Notes: generated from the sequence alone by a model not told the origin. A stretch of DNA of 64,000 bases from Brachionus manjavacas (GCA_019054805.1 JAHQIY010000009.1:3038001-3102000), one strand, 5' to 3'. Positions 33,301 to 46,318 are shown, numbered from the stretch's first letter. Numbers and translations: made by a program.

Positions 33301-36300
33301 AAAAAATACCGCAACATGGTGAAACATATTTTGTTGCACCTTTTTACCTAAAATATAATCTTTTTTCTTAATAAATCAAATACATGATAAGTGTTTATTT
33401 GTTTTATTTTAGCTTTGGAAAAATTATTTTAAGTAAAAAAGGTGCAACAAAGTTTCAGTTTTTTTTAAATACATTTAATAATCTTTTATTCTATTGTTTC
33501 AAAAAATAAAGAATTTTTGTTCAATTTGTTCACAATACCAGTTTTAAAAATAATTTTATCAAACTTGATAACAAAATCGGAAAGTATTAATATAAATGAT
33601 ATAAAAAGATTAATTTTGTTAGAAAAAAGATTAAAAAATATCTTATATATTTATTATTTGCTATAATGTGAATATAAATACTTTATTAATTGTTATTTTG
33701 CCAACTAAAATGTGACAACTACTAAAAAAATAGATTAATTAGAAACTTTTATTTGTAAAAAGCTAATATTGGAAATTCCAGTCAACAAACAAGTGATATA
33801 CTTTTTGAAAACGAAACCGATGTGGTGACAAGTATTAACAAGTTCAATCTACAACATCGACTCAGGCTGAACGGAAGACCTCAGAAATCAGATAAATCAA
33901 ATTGCGACCAACAATGTAAAGCTTCTAAAAAACGCACTGTTGCCGATGACTTTCAAGAAGCGGCGAAAAAAGAATTAAAAATTGATAATACTATTTTTTT
34001 CTATAATATACAGTAGCGCTACGCCACGTGGATTTTACGTTAATTTACGTTAATAAACGTAATTTTACTATTCTATCTTTACGTAAATTTACGTAAAATC
34101 CACGTGGCGTAGCGCTACTGTATAATCTTTTTATCTTATATTTAAATAAATATGTTTTGATTCAATATTTTATCTTTTTGTTTGATTAAAAAAATATACT
34201 AAAATTCACACTTTTTATCATTTGCAAAATTATTTAGTAGATTAATCTTTTTTTATAGTATCAATTAATCCTATGACATAAAAAAATAGGGATGAAGAAT
34301 TTTATTAAAAAAAAAATTATCTGTTGATAACATAATCATCCAAACCATGTTTTAACAATTTTTTGATTTAATTTTAAAAATAAACTTTAATTTAGTTTTA
34401 TTAATAATTTCGAATGTTTGCATTTATAGTCAAAAATTAACTAAATTTAACAAAAAAATTGCTTTTGTTACTAGTAAAGATACCAAAAATAATTCAAATA
34501 GATAAAAAAAATTTATTTATAATCCTTATTTCACTAAAATTTTAAATTAATCATTGATTTTTATAATAAAAGGAATAAAAATTTTAAACCAACATACCTT
34601 GCTCGATTAAAAGCTCTTCGGTTTTGAAGAAATCAAATGCTTTTTTAAAAGCTTCTTGCTTGGTCCTAGCTGCAAACCATTGTGTGTTTTCAGCATTAGT
34701 TTTGGGAGCGCATTTGAAAGCAGGAATTTGCTGACCCCACCATAGTTGTCTAGAAATGCACCAATCTTTGTTATAAGAATTAACAAAATGATTCCATAGT
34801 TTTAGTCTAAAGTCTGGAATCAACTTAAGAGAGCCATTTTGAACAGATTCGCTACAAATTTTGAAAACTTGAGTTGATTTTACAAACCATTGATCTTTCA
34901 AAAATGGTTCTATGACATCTCCTGTTCTACTGCACACTGGTAAAATCATTGAATGATCTTTGATATCTCTTAATGAACCTAGAGTTTTTAGTCTTTCAAC
35001 TACTTTGGTTCTTGCTTCAAATCTTGGCAAATTCTTAATTTTTAAATACATTAAAAAAAATTTTAATGCAATACTTTTATAAAAAAATGATCTTTAAATG
35101 ATTATTTTAAAATAACCAGCTCATTTGATTCTAAAAAAGATTTTTTGAAATTTTTTCAAAATAAGAATTAAAATGATCTTAAAATATTACAAATTTAGTT
35201 TAAAATAGTGTTCATGGTTTTAGGTCTAAAGGTTTTTGATAAAATTAAATACCATTTTTTTTATTTTGATCAATTAATAAAAGCCAAAATTATTGAATTT
35301 TTCATCCAAAGATTTTGAAAATCATTTTGAGAACAAGACATTTTCAAATTCATCCAAAAGAATTTAGTTGAACCTATCGAAGATTTGGATTACTTTTGTT
35401 TTTTTTTTTCTGTTTTACATTTTTCAATGTCTTTAAGTAAAAAAAGCCCAAAAAATAATTTTATTATTCAATGTGTCCTAAGCAGAATTTAGTCTTTCAT
35501 GGCAATATATTGGTCACATCTATTAATAAAAATTATTGCAAAATTCTTTTAGAAAAATTTGATCTCATTTTAAAAAACTTCAACAAACTGTTTCTTTTAA
35601 ATTTTTAATAAAAAATAAAATAAATTTTTATGTAGAATAGACAAGGATATGAATTGCAAATTAAAAAAAAAATCTTTAATGTAAAAAATCTTTAGTTTAA
35701 TTTTTTTTAAAACTTTAAAATAAAAATCGAACAAAATAATTAAAACATATAGAACTCTATTTGGTTAAAAATAATTCTGTACCATAATTCTCTAAAAAAT
35801 TTGTTCCCAAAATCTCAAAAACAATAAAAAAGTGAATTTAAATTTAAAAATATTTGGTAATGAATCAAAAAATAGAAAAACAAAAACGGAGATAAATTAA
35901 AGAAATTTTGTAAGAATTGTTTTAAAAAAATTATTGAAAAAAATAGTATAAAGATAAATTAATCAAAAAATCAATTAGCTTATCAATTGAGAGCCATAAT
36001 TTTTTCCTTGTTAATTTTATACCCTACTTATATGATTTTCTGTCGAATTTTCAATTATTAAAATTAAAAAAGGAGGGACTTTGGTTAAGGTATTTACTTT
36101 TTTTTGAAATACTGCTAACTTTTGATATCTGGATAGCTTCAAGTTCATTTCACAAAGACTAAGCTTAAACTTATGAAAAATAAAACTGCTTTTTAGACTA
36201 ATTATTGAATGCATTTTTTTTATAATTTTATACGAATTTTTAACTATAAATTAAAATTATTAATTTTTTAAATTCTAAAATTTAAATTTAAGAAATTCAA

Positions 36301-37764
36301 AGAAATATTTAAAAAATTTTAAATTAAAAAAAAATCTATATGACTCTAAAAGTTTAAGTTTTCAAAAAAACGTACCATAAAATCTTCAGGAACATTAATT
36401 AAACATCCTTCTTCATTTAAAATTTGTTTAATCGAAAGACTGTGTTTCATGCCGATTTCATAATCATTTATATCATGAAAAGGAGTAATTTTTAAAGCGC
36501 CTTAATTTAATAAATTAATAAATTTTAGTTAAAAAAAAATAAAAGATTCATGTTTAAATTCATACCTGTATGGAACTTCATATCAACTTTATCATCTAGA
36601 ATCAGAGGAAGTGTTTCATTTGTCAAAGGATTAACTAACTTTTTTCCATGAAATTTTTTATATCTTTAAAGAATTCTTTAAAAATATTTTGTCTTTTTTA
36701 GTCATTCTACCTTAGATCATGGGGATTAACCGCAACGGCTGTGTCTCCGAAAACAGTCTCAGGTCTTGTAGTTGCTACAACGATCTCTTCATCTTTGAAA
36801 ATTCAAATTTAGCCAAAAAATTTTTTTTAATTTTACTTGAAAATTCAACTTTATAGGCTATTTGATAAATTAATCCAAATTCAACCGGTTTTTTATAATT
36901 TGGAATTTTTAAAAATGTTGGCTTTTCGATTAATTTTGCCTCAACCTCTGCATCGGATATGGCCGACTTTAAAGAACAGCACCAATTGATCGGCCTATAA
37001 GCTCTATGAATTAGACCTTTGTCATAAAGCTGAATAAAAGCTTCATTTATGCTATTGCTAATTTTCTTATTTAAAATAATAATTTAAACCAATTTTTTAT
37101 TATGAAATTTCAAAATACTTCATCCATTGTAAAATACTGATAATTCCAATCACACAGTGTATTTAATTTAAGCATTTGTTCGCTTATTGATTTGCTTTTT
37201 CTTAAATCTTTAAATAAATTAATGAAAAAAAAATTTCTTTATTTCTTTTACTCTTCTTTCCACTTAAAAACTTCTTGGATAAATTTTTGCTTTCCTAGTT
37301 CGTGTTTCGTAAGCTTTTTCTCATTCCATATTTTTTTTTCGACCACAACTTGAGTAGCAATACCCGCATGATCAAAGCCCGGTATCCAAAATACTCTATA
37401 ATTGTTCATCAACTTCCTTTTGTCAATTATTAATCATTATAAAACTTGTTTTTTTGCAAAATTACCATCTGACAATTGCATCTTGAATAGTACAAGTGAT
37501 TGCATGTCCTAAATGAAGATTGCCTGTCACATTCGGAGGAGGAAAAAGAATTGTGTAAGTTTTCCTGTTATTTTTCTGATTGAATTCTGACAATTTTTTT
37601 TGCCATAATGGGTACCATTTAGACTGAATTTCAGTTGCATTATGTACATCTGTGTTATTAAGTGGTTTCTCAACGCTTGAATAGAGTCTGCATTTTGAAT
37701 GTCTGCTCACCTCAAAAGACTTGTATTTTGAGCATCGATTAAATTTCAGGAGTTTCCAAGTCAT
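30380..37764 (-). CDS. VARS2: Valyl-tRNA synthetase, mitochondrial type, 12 exons
   Basis: Class I aminoacyl-tRNA synthetase that charges tRNA-Val. Exons I place on the minus strand: 37466-37764, 37252-37416, 37119-37200, 36837-37065, 36711-36792, 36566-36663, 36376-36500, 34598-35033, 31467-31925, 31284-31423, 30576-31232, 30380-30526. All junctions are GT-AG and keep frame, total 2919 nt or 972 residues, matching the family. The basic N-terminus ([20 protein letters not shown], then CRLYSS) looks like a mitochondrial presequence. The HIGH motif is HLGH at residues 84-87 ([13 protein letters not shown]), the editing domain includes [13 protein letters not shown] and PINWC, and the KMSKS motif is at about residue 588 ([10 protein letters not shown]). 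DEDVFDTWF and the anticodon-binding segment follow, and the last exon encodes the usual C-terminal coiled coil ([20 protein letters not shown]). Introns 7 (1.3 kb) and 8 (2.7 kb) are long and transposon-laden. Whether a second, cytosolic gene exists is unknown. Confidence 0.93.
32252..32300. repeat. Solo end of the hAT-like MITE family
   Basis: cagacttgcgcaaaattcag followed by aaaaaagtcattttaaagtc matches the terminus of the MITE at 61156-61295 (reverse-complement end). Lies in ValRS intron 8; no opposite end is seen. Confidence 0.5.
33019..33122. mobile_element. Small MITE in ValRS intron 8
   Basis: Ends catagtgcaactttcaaagt and reverse-complemented catagtgcaacattcaaagt, inverted over about 30 bp, with an inner hairpin (tctgctaaa / tttagcaga). 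About 104 bp. Related gcaac(a/g)tagtgc sequence at 41070. Confidence 0.65.
33320..33458. mobile_element. Small palindromic MITE in ValRS intron 8
   Basis: Left tttgttgcacctttttacct and right (reverse-complemented) tttgttgcaccttttttact form inverted ends of nearly 30 bp around a ~60-bp core. Similar tttttacctaaaata sequence recurs near 41092. Confidence 0.6.
34011..34120. mobile_element. GC-rich palindromic MITE with TA target site, ValRS intron 8
   Basis: TA, then CAGTAGCGCTACGCCACGTG and on to GGATTTTACGT; the right end is the exact reverse complement over 30 bp or more, then TA. The 110-bp unit would fold into a long hairpin. TA duplication and a CAG start suggest the Tc1/mariner superfamily. 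Ends stand out sharply from AT-rich surroundings. Confidence 0.85.
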
Positions 37765-38324
37765 CTCATTTGAATTAAATAAAAAAATTTGAAAAAATTT
37801 ATTTAAAAATTTTTTAATTTTTTTTTATTATTTTTCATAATTAAGTTTAAATTTGTTCAAATTAAAAAGAATGATTGAAATTATCCAAAAATTTAGTTAA
37901 AAAATTCAAATGCTTTTTTTTCTTTAATCTATTTATTCCTTTTTTTTGAAAATCTTTGATTGCAGATTAAATTTTTTTGAATAAATGTTTAAAAATAATT
38001 ATTTTTGAGAGACTAAAATCGTTACCACAAAATTTAATTAGAATTCAGCAATTTTTAAGATAATATGCAATTAAATAAATTAATACTTGATATATAGCAA
38101 TTAACTTTTAATACAAATTTTTAACATTTTTATAATGACCCTAAATATTTTATTATCACAAATTTAATAAAAAAAAACAACACGAGTAAAAAAATAACAA
38201 AAATTAAAAATACACAAATATGTTAGAATTTAGACAAATTATTAGTTTTGAATAAAAAATAACAAAAATCGAATTATTTTAATTGAAGTAATACAATTTC
38301 TAATTAATTAAAACAAAAAAAATA
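37765..38324. other. Region upstream of ValRS
   Basis: AT-rich. Presumably holds the ValRS promoter, but no element can be singled out by eye. Confidence 0.35.
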
Positions 38325-39240
38325 TCAATCTTGAGTACATTTGTTAATACATTTTTTGCAGTTGACGTTTGCATCATCAGTCTCATTAGATGCCTTCTCT
38401 TTTTTACTTGGTCTCGGTTGTTCAGGCTCATTGCTGCTCTCGTCTTCATCATCGTCGACCATAATTTCTTCTGATACTACACAATCAGACGGTTGTTTTT
38501 GGTAAAATGATGAGTTTTTCTTTGATGTACCAACTTTTCTTTTTCTCTCTATTGGAACATTCATAGCGATTTCTTTAAAATTTATTAAACGAAGACGATA
38601 TTTCTGCCTGAAATATTTTCAACATCATCTAAAGTCTCATCAGTCGGGTTCATAAGAACGCTTTCAAAATAAGTTCAATATTTTTAAAATAAATACAACT
38701 TAGTTAAATCATTTTGTATTTATATTACTCAATTTTGGACATTAAAATTAAATTAATTAACTAATTAACTAATCAATTTGATCTGAAGCGTATCAATAAA
38801 AAATAAATTTCTGTGATGAGTGTATTATTTTTGATCATTTTTTATTAATTTTGTTTTTATTATTAAAAAAAAGTGATAAAAATCATTTATTAGTTATCAT
38901 AATGGCATGTAATTATTACCTGGGTTTATTTTATGCAAAAAAAAAACTAAAATACTGAATTTGGAACAAAATTATTTATTTATTACTTTTTTTTAGAAAT
39001 ATATAGTACTAATTATCTAATTAGAACAAAAAAATAAAAATAAAAACAAAATATATTTTTTAAGGACAAAAAAATCAAATTCTATATCGAGGTATTTTTT
39101 AGCATCCTCCAAGGAGCGAAAACTACAGAAAGGAAAATAACTTTACCTTTTCCTCTAGTTTTTCCTTTAGTATTAGCCTCAAAGGCCTGATCTTGAGATA
39201 TGCTACTAGGAATTTCTTCAATTACAGGCCTTTTTTTTTA
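38325..39240 (-). pseudogene. Possible SWIM/MULE transposase remnants (N- and C-terminal scraps)
   Basis: The minus-strand frame 38564-38325 (MNVPIERKRKVGTSKKNSSF, then an acidic stretch) resembles the tail after the SWIM finger in rotifer MULE transposases. Upstream at 39240-39070 the minus strand reads KGKTRGKGK, then in a shifted frame FCSFRSLEDAKKYLDIEFDF, resembling a transposase N-terminal segment. The core is missing. Alternatively the acidic frame may be part of an unrelated small gene. Confidence 0.3.
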
Positions 39241-40587
39241 AATTCCCGAGTTATTTTAAAGATTTATTTATTTATTCGATTAATTATATCGAACTGGAGA
39301 TAAGGCTAGATTGGTTTACATTTAAGTATAATCAAAAGTGTTAATTTGAAAAACAAAACAAGAAAAATAAAAAAAATTTCAAAGTGGCTATTTTTTTCAA
39401 CATTATAGGATTAATTAATAAATAATTTTGTTTTTTTTTAATTTAATAAGAGTTTCATTTCAATCAATTATATATTTATAAATGAAAAATAGTAATCAAT
39501 TTAAATGTAATTGACATTAATTACAAAAAGAACTAAAATGCTTTTATTTTGTTCCTAATTCAGTATTTTAGTTTTTAAATTGCATATTATTGTTATTTAA
39601 AAATATTATACGCGTATCATAATATGACTTTTGACATTAAATTAAAAAATTGTTTTATTTTTATTATTTTTGTTATGAAACCTATATATTTGTGGTAGAT
39701 TTTATTAAATTTGTGGACATCACTTATTAGCGGCCTTTTATAATCTGAAGGAGTTTAAAAAAAAACTTATATTTAAGTTTTTATTTTTATTATATTTTCA
39801 TGCAAATTAAAAAAAAATCCTTAGTATTTTAAAGCATTGATTAGCTTTCACTAGTAAAATAATCGTTTGTTTGTTTTTTTTCAAGATTAAGGGTTAAAAT
39901 TCAAAGTATTTTTATAAAAATGACCATAAAGAATATTTTTTAGGTTTCTTTAGTTGTTTATTATAGTAAAATTCACTTTTTAAGCATAGGGTTTAAATGA
40001 TTTGCTTTATTTTTATTATTTATTGACACTTGTGTGAAAATATAAGAAAAATTTGTACAGGTAAATTGTACAACAAAAAAAATTTATGTGAAGGTAAATT
40101 AAGTGAATTAATAATTTCATTTTTATTTATTCCATTTAATTTAAGCAGAATAATATTTATAGAAAATTAAGAATAAAATAAAATATAAAAATGTGATAAA
40201 TACAATTTTTAAAAAAATCAATTCTAAGGTGGTCATTTAAAATAGTATAAAAATTTCAGAAGTTAATTCCTAATTAAAATGTAATAAAAAATGAGACACT
40301 TTTTCTTTATATATTTTCAAAACTTTACAGGCTGATTATTTAAATCAGCTTAAATACTTTAGCGTGCCTGTTTAACTCTTCATCTAAGCTTTTTAGACTG
40401 ATAATCTCTCTTTAAAAACAAATAATAAACAGTCCACTTATAACACATAACAAATGATAAATATTCATAAAAAATTATTGAATTTTAAATAAATATTTAA
40501 ATTATAAATTTTCAAAAATTTTATTCAAATTTTAATATTTTTAATTTTTTAGATGATTTTAATTGAATTTAAAATTGGTTTAATTTT
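39241..40587. other. Intergenic, AT-rich
   Basis: No gene. A partial LINE 3' motif (aatctgaaggagttt) on the minus strand at 39741-39760. Confidence 0.4.
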
Positions 40588-42890
40588 TTGTGTTTGAATT
40601 ACAAAATTTATCCAATGTTGAAAAAACATTGAAAAAGTGCGATGTTTCAAATATTATTTTCAGTCTCAAATAAAAAAATAATTTAAAGTTTATATTGAAA
40701 GCATTTTCATATTTAAAATTAAACTTGTTAGTGAGATAGAATAAGTTTAGTTCTAATTTAATAACTAAAAAAAAAATGTCTTAGATTTTTTTTTGTGGTT
40801 CATCTTAAACACTTTAATTGTGGTTCGTTTAGAGTATTTTAACAAAAACTTATATGATAAAAAAAATGAAAAAATAGAACGTAGAATTAAGTCTAGAAAT
40901 AGGAAATAAGTTACTTCATTTAAAAATTTGAAAAAAAGATATAATGATTTTTTAATTTTGGTATTCTGAATTTTAAATTCAGAATAAGATTTAATTGCAT
41001 TTTTAATAATTACAATCCTTTTTTGATAAATCAAAATTTAATAAAATAAAACTTATTAAAAAAATACTGCAACGTAGTGCAAAAAACTTTTTTTTTACCT
41101 AAAATAATTTTTCTGGTGTAAATAAAAGACATAAATAAAATTAGAATTTAATTGATTATTGATTTTGTCAACCAAAAAAAAATAAAGTTTTTAATTTAGA
41201 TAAAAAAGATGTAAGTATTTCTCAGTAATTTTTAAATATATAGTAAGACAGCCTAATTATTTTATGCGTGAACGGGGTGACAACTTTTAGATTAGCTTAG
41301 AAAATTGTTAATTTTCAAAAGGCATCGGGAAATTTTTTTTAAAAATAGGTAATTGAGTGTCCAGAGAATTTAAATAAAAAAAAACAGCTTGAATAAAAAA
41401 AATTTTTCTAATTTTATTTGGGTCAAAAAATTAAATTGGTCAAAATGGGTGATTTTCTATCAAATTATGTATTTGTTTTAGGGTTTAAATCCCAGATATA
41501 TTAATTTTATTTAAATCACCTTTTTTGCCATTTAATCTAAAAAATATTCAAAGAATTTGCTAACGAAAAAAAATTTTACATTTTTTTTTTAGACGGACTT
41601 TTAATGGGTTGAATTTTTGGGCCAATTCGGTTAATAGGGTATCACCCTATTACTGCCAAAATTAACACAAAAAACCTTGAAAATAACTCATATAACCCAT
41701 ATTACCTTTTTAAAAAATAGATGGTCACCCTATTAACCCATTTAGACCTTTATTTTTTTTACTGATTAAACCATATAATACAAATTCTGAAATTTTAAAA
41801 ATCTAAGTTTATTCTAATTTGGAATTTTTCAAAAAAACAAATGGCAAGTTTTTTTTTTTCTATTTTACATTTTTAGAAATAATTGCAGAATTAAATTTCA
41901 AAAATTAAAATGGTAAAGCATTGCGTTTAGATTTAACAACGTAATTTCAAAATTTCAAAAAAGTCAAATAGAAACAAAAACTTGCCAAATGAATCCATTA
42001 AAATTTTAATTGAAACGATGATTTTTTAAATTGTACAACTGCGTTGTTTTCTTGTATATACTTAAAAATTCTTTTTTAGAAAAAGCTGAAATTTGCTATA
42101 AATTGAGAGAGAAAATAAAAAAATTTTTATTCATATCTTTATTGCTCTTTTTGTTAACCAAAAAATGGCAGAAATTAAACAAATCCGAGTTAATAAGAAT
42201 TATTCACAAGAAGCTTTTCAAAAAGCTATTTTACAAATCAATGAAAAAAAACTCAAATACTCAAAGATTTAATAAAAAATTTATCGGCTTTTTTTTTTTT
42301 TAACTAACTAAAAGAAAGAATAGCTAAAATTTAATTAAAAATTAATAAAATAAAAAATAATGCTATAAGGGGTTAAAAAAATCAGGCTAAATTGGTTAAT
42401 TGGGTGAAAAATCGTCTATCTGGGTGATTTTCAGGGCTAACCGGTTGAAAAAATTGGCCAATTCGGTTAACAGGGTTAACCGAATTACCCCTCACCCCAT
42501 TAACCCAGGCAGCTAACCGGGTGACCCAAAAATTTCGGACTAAATGGGTGATTAAATTTCGCGTTTTCTATTGTTACTGAGTCTTTAGAAAAATTATCAA
42601 AAAAATAGGTGACCCGTTTAGGCCGTCTTACTATATTGTAAATTTTGATTTATCAAAAAAGGAAGAAATTTATTTTTGTTTTTTGAAATCCACAATACCT
42701 TCAAGAATTCAATTAAAAACTAAACTTGTTCTATCTCACTAACAAGTTTAATTTTAAAAATGAAAATGCTTTCAATATAAACTTTAAATTATTTTTTTAT
42801 TTGAGACTGAAAAAAATATTTGAAACATCGCACTTTTTCAATGTTTTTTCAACATTGGATAAATTTTGTAATTCAAACACAAAATATTAT
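40588..42890. repeat. Large interrupted palindrome
   Basis: 40588-40765 is the near-identical reverse complement of 42710-42890 (gtgtttgaattacaaaattt on one side, aaattttgtaattcaaacac on the other). Further inside, 41018-41040 pairs with 42632-42660 and 41238-41280 pairs with 42590-42637 (tatagtaagacagcctaa / its inverted partner). The left arm has about 200 and 190 extra bases at two places. A third single copy of the outer arm is at 45690-45790. Open frames here (40765-41034, 42031-42303, 42726-43019) lie in the repeat and lack domains. Confidence 0.75.
41400..42560. repeat. Cluster of short GGTTAA/GGGTGA motifs
   Basis: Inside the palindrome, variants of ggttaat(a/t)gggt, ggttaacagggt, ctaaccgggtgaccc and tgggtgat occur many times on both strands, at 41600-41740 and 42380-42560 especially. 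They stand out in the A/T background. They resemble the subterminal repeat arrays of DNA transposons. Confidence 0.6.
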
Positions 42891-43058
42891 ACCAACTGGT
42901 ATTCAAATTTTTATTCGACTAATTGCACATTCAGTTGTCTGTTCAAATTTTTATTTATTCAAGTTTCAATTAATGTCCAAAAAAAAATAATTCGATTTCA
43001 TCACTACTTTTCTTTTTAACTCAGAAAAAATTCAATTAAATTTTTGTCGGCTTTGTTT

Positions 43059-44567
43059 CTATTTACACGCAATTGACTGCTGATCACTTGACTGTACTTG
43101 CTGCTGATTAGGAGCTTGTCTCACCGAAATGTTATACTTGAGTAATAAAGATCTTAAAATAACAGACTTGGTTCTCCACTGGTACTCTTTGCCCATTTTG
43201 AGCGATCTCTCAAAAGTAAACGATCTCTGATCGACATCTTTGGCGTACAAAATCTTATTTTGAGAGTCAATTCTGGCCTGGATCTGTCCATCTAGAATCA
43301 GCTGAATCAACTCCTCCTCGAGGGCACCAGTTGACGTGTTAAACGCCGCAGACATCTTTCTCAAATCGGCCGACTTGTACGGACTAAAGTACTGCCTCAG
43401 CGCTCTTTGTCTAATCCATGCATACAATGTGTCCACGTGAGGTGATATGTACATATCCAGCATCAGATAGTCTTTCACTTGATCCATCAATTTGAGACAA
43501 ATGGCATATTTAGATTCATTGAACTTGAATAGGATTTCGCGGATTTGCGGCTCAAGTTCCAAAAATGACTTGAACGAGCTTGACTGGATCACGTGAGTTT
43601 GCAGTTCGCGTCGGTCATAGGTCGCCAATGCACACAGTGCTCCATATGTAGCTACATTATTAGGTGTCATTATCTAGATTAAAAATTTAATTTTTTTTTA
43701 TTGAAATTAAAAAAATACTTCGTAATAGCTAAAATTGTCTATGTGAGCGGCCAAAAAACACTTTGCCGCTGATTTGTACCTTTTTGAATTGAGCTCGGCT
43801 AGACCAGCTGCGCATTTTATTTTGCATAAAATAGACATTTCATCTTTGCTGGTTTCTGTACCCAAGCCGGCAGCCTCTATGGTTGTTTCCACTTTGCTCA
43901 CATAACTTAGAACATTTGACCAATTTTGCATGAACACACTTACTTTGATCACATTCAAGCATAGATTGGTAATGTTTTTGTTGTTTGAACAGTAGTCACG
44001 TGATCTACAATAGCATTTAAGGGCGTTGGTCAGATCGCCCATGTCCAAAAAATGGTCTGCTAGGTCTTCTTGGCCGCGCCGAATACAGTCTTTAAAAGCC
44101 AACGATTTGGCTGACTTGAGATCAGTGTCCAATTTTTCGAGCTTCATAGCGCCCTTTTTGTTAGTTGTTTCCACCCAGTTCGAGTCGTAGCTCGGTATTG
44201 ACACGGATTGACCGGTCGATTTATTAGCAGCGTCAGTTAGTTGCTTGTGCACCGATGAGTACAGCTGAGTGTTATGGGTCTCCAGTATGTAGTTGAGAGC
44301 CAGCTTCAGGGTGTCGATGCGCAGCGTTGGGCAGTGCTCGGCCAAAAAGATCAGCCGGAAAATGCGCATTAGACCAGTGTAGCCAGACACATACATGTCC
44401 AAATCGATTGATGAATTATTGATCTCAAAGTTTGGGTTGTATGCTTGAACCAACGATGAAGAGCTTGGTTGATTTGAAATGTTAATGCTTAAGTTTTTTT
44501 CATTTTCGGTATCCATTTCGGCATCATCCAGTGATACTATAACATTGTTCATCAATTCACCATGCAT
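43059..44567 (-). CDS. CSN1: COP9 signalosome subunit 1, 2 exons
   Basis: Scaffold subunit of the COP9 signalosome, which removes NEDD8 from cullin-RING ubiquitin ligases. Exon 1 is 43719-44567 and exon 2 is 43059-43673, with a 45-bp intron (donor gtattt, acceptor tctag), giving 487 residues, close to the ~490 of animal CSN1 (GPS1). After an acidic variable start, residues ~60-100 carry [20 protein letters not shown] and [13 protein letters not shown]; ~165-190 hold [20 protein letters not shown] and [17 protein letters not shown] (the Rpn7-like helical repeats). The PCI domain spans roughly 300-440, with the hallmark [19 protein letters not shown] and, in the winged helix, [20 protein letters not shown] then [10 protein letters not shown]. 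The start MHGELMNN is the first Met of the open frame. Composition is less AT-rich than flanks. Confident. Confidence 0.95.
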
Positions 44568-46318
44568 TTTTTTGTAAAATTTATCTCTAAATTTTATTTT
44601 GATTTTTAAAATTTTTTTTTAATAAACAAAATATTTTACGAGTCACATTAAAAACTTAACATTAGCTTAAATTGTCAAGCTTTAGGCTGCTTAGACAGTG
44701 GTTTAAATGGTTTGAAATTTTAAAAATTCAGGTTGACCATGAAAAATAATTTATTGACAATAAATAATGAAGTGAATTGTTTATTTAGTCATTTTAAAGA
44801 AAATATTAAAAGCAAAATAAAATGGTAAAAATTAAAGAATTTAATCTGAATAAACTGTTCATTTTCAAGTGTATGTGCGAAAGATATGGATATAAAATTA
44901 TCTTTATAAAAATTTATCAAAAAATATTTAAAAATGTTAAATTTTAACATTTATTTATTTATTTATTTATTTTCATTTTGCGCCAATTCTGGCGATGTAT
45001 TAAAATTAAAAATGAAAAATGTAAAAAGTAAAATGTAAGACAGAAAATAATTATACAAATTTGTAAATAAAAAATGAAATGAATATTATTTTGTTAATTT
45101 AGTTTCAATTAAAAGAATAATTTATAATTCGTACATACTAGAGTTTTAATTTTTTTTTTTTTTTTTATAAATAAAACATAAAAATATAAAATATTTAAAT
45201 CTTTTAATTAATTATTCATTTAATCTTACAAATAAATTTGTAATTGTTTTTCCTCCGATTTTTTTTATTTTAGAATGCCTTTATAAGTAGGTTTAGAAGG
45301 GTTTTTCCATTTTGATCATTACTGTTTATCATTGCAAAACATGTTTTGATTGAGTCACTTATATCATTCTTTGCCATTATCTTTTTTTCTTCCTCTGTTT
45401 CCTTGATTACTCTTTTTATTTAAATTTTAACATTTATCTGGGTTTTATGACATATCATTGTTCAATGCATAAGAAAATGACAGATCAATTCATATTTTTG
45501 GATTTAACTTGACCAAGTTATTTTGTAAGGAAAAAAATTTATGTTATGATTATAATGCAAAAAATTTTCACAATTATCAGTTTTTTTTTAATTATTTAAA
45601 TATTTTGCTTTGCTCCAACTTTTACCTTGGCAAAGTAATCATTAACGATTTTTTAGATTCTGCTTTCGAAAATATTAACTTAAAATTATTTTTTTATTTG
45701 AGACTGAAAAAATTATTTGAAACATCGCACTTTTTGAATGGAATTTCAACATTGGACACATTTTGTAATTCAAACACAAAAAATCAAACAATGAATACAT
45801 TTATTTAAATTCTCGTTTATGTTTTATTATTTTTTGCTTTATTTTATTTTCACACTCAAAGACCGAAATTTTTTATTAATGGATGCAAAAAGACCCTTTA
45901 ATAAAATACGCTTTTCAGGTAACATTAATTGCCATGTTTATTCAAAATTTGTTAAAAAAGTTACTAAATATAAAACTAAATGTCTTTTATCATTTTTGTT
46001 TTTAAAAAAAATTTAATGTCTTTTTTTAAGTAAGAACCTGAAATTGTTCATAAAATAAATTAAATATAAAGATTAAAAATATAGTTAGCCTTTGTTTTTG
46101 GTAAATGGAATCCAGAAACAGGTTCAGCTATGAAACGTGAATACATTTGAGTTGATCTGCCAGTTTTTTTTAGTTTTTGTTTTTGGTGATCTCATCTCAT
46201 CGTATATATCTCAGTCGTATATGAATTGTTGAATTTCTCCACCTGATCGTTCTCCTGAAGACAAATAGGAGTGATTTATTTATTTTATTTATTTATTTTC
46301 TGTATCGAACTAAAGCTT
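44568..46318. other. Intergenic with repeats
   Basis: (attt)n near 44955-44975. A short minus-strand coding-like stretch, about 45 residues, at 45280-45425 (MAKNDISDSIKTCFAMINSN). A third copy of the 40.6/42.8-kb repeat arm at 45690-45790. The frames 45509-45808 and 45819-46016 follow the repeat and look accidental. Confidence 0.4.

Noticed and set aside
33822-34016. 64-aa plus-strand frame in ValRS intron 8 ([20 protein letters not shown])
   Set aside because: Composition is coding-like and might be a transposase scrap, but no motif identifies it and it ends at a MITE.
42726-43019. 97-aa frame resembling the frame at 45509-45808
   Set aside because: Similarity is explained by the shared DNA repeat (also inverted at 40588-40765); Phe/Asn/Lys-rich with no domain.
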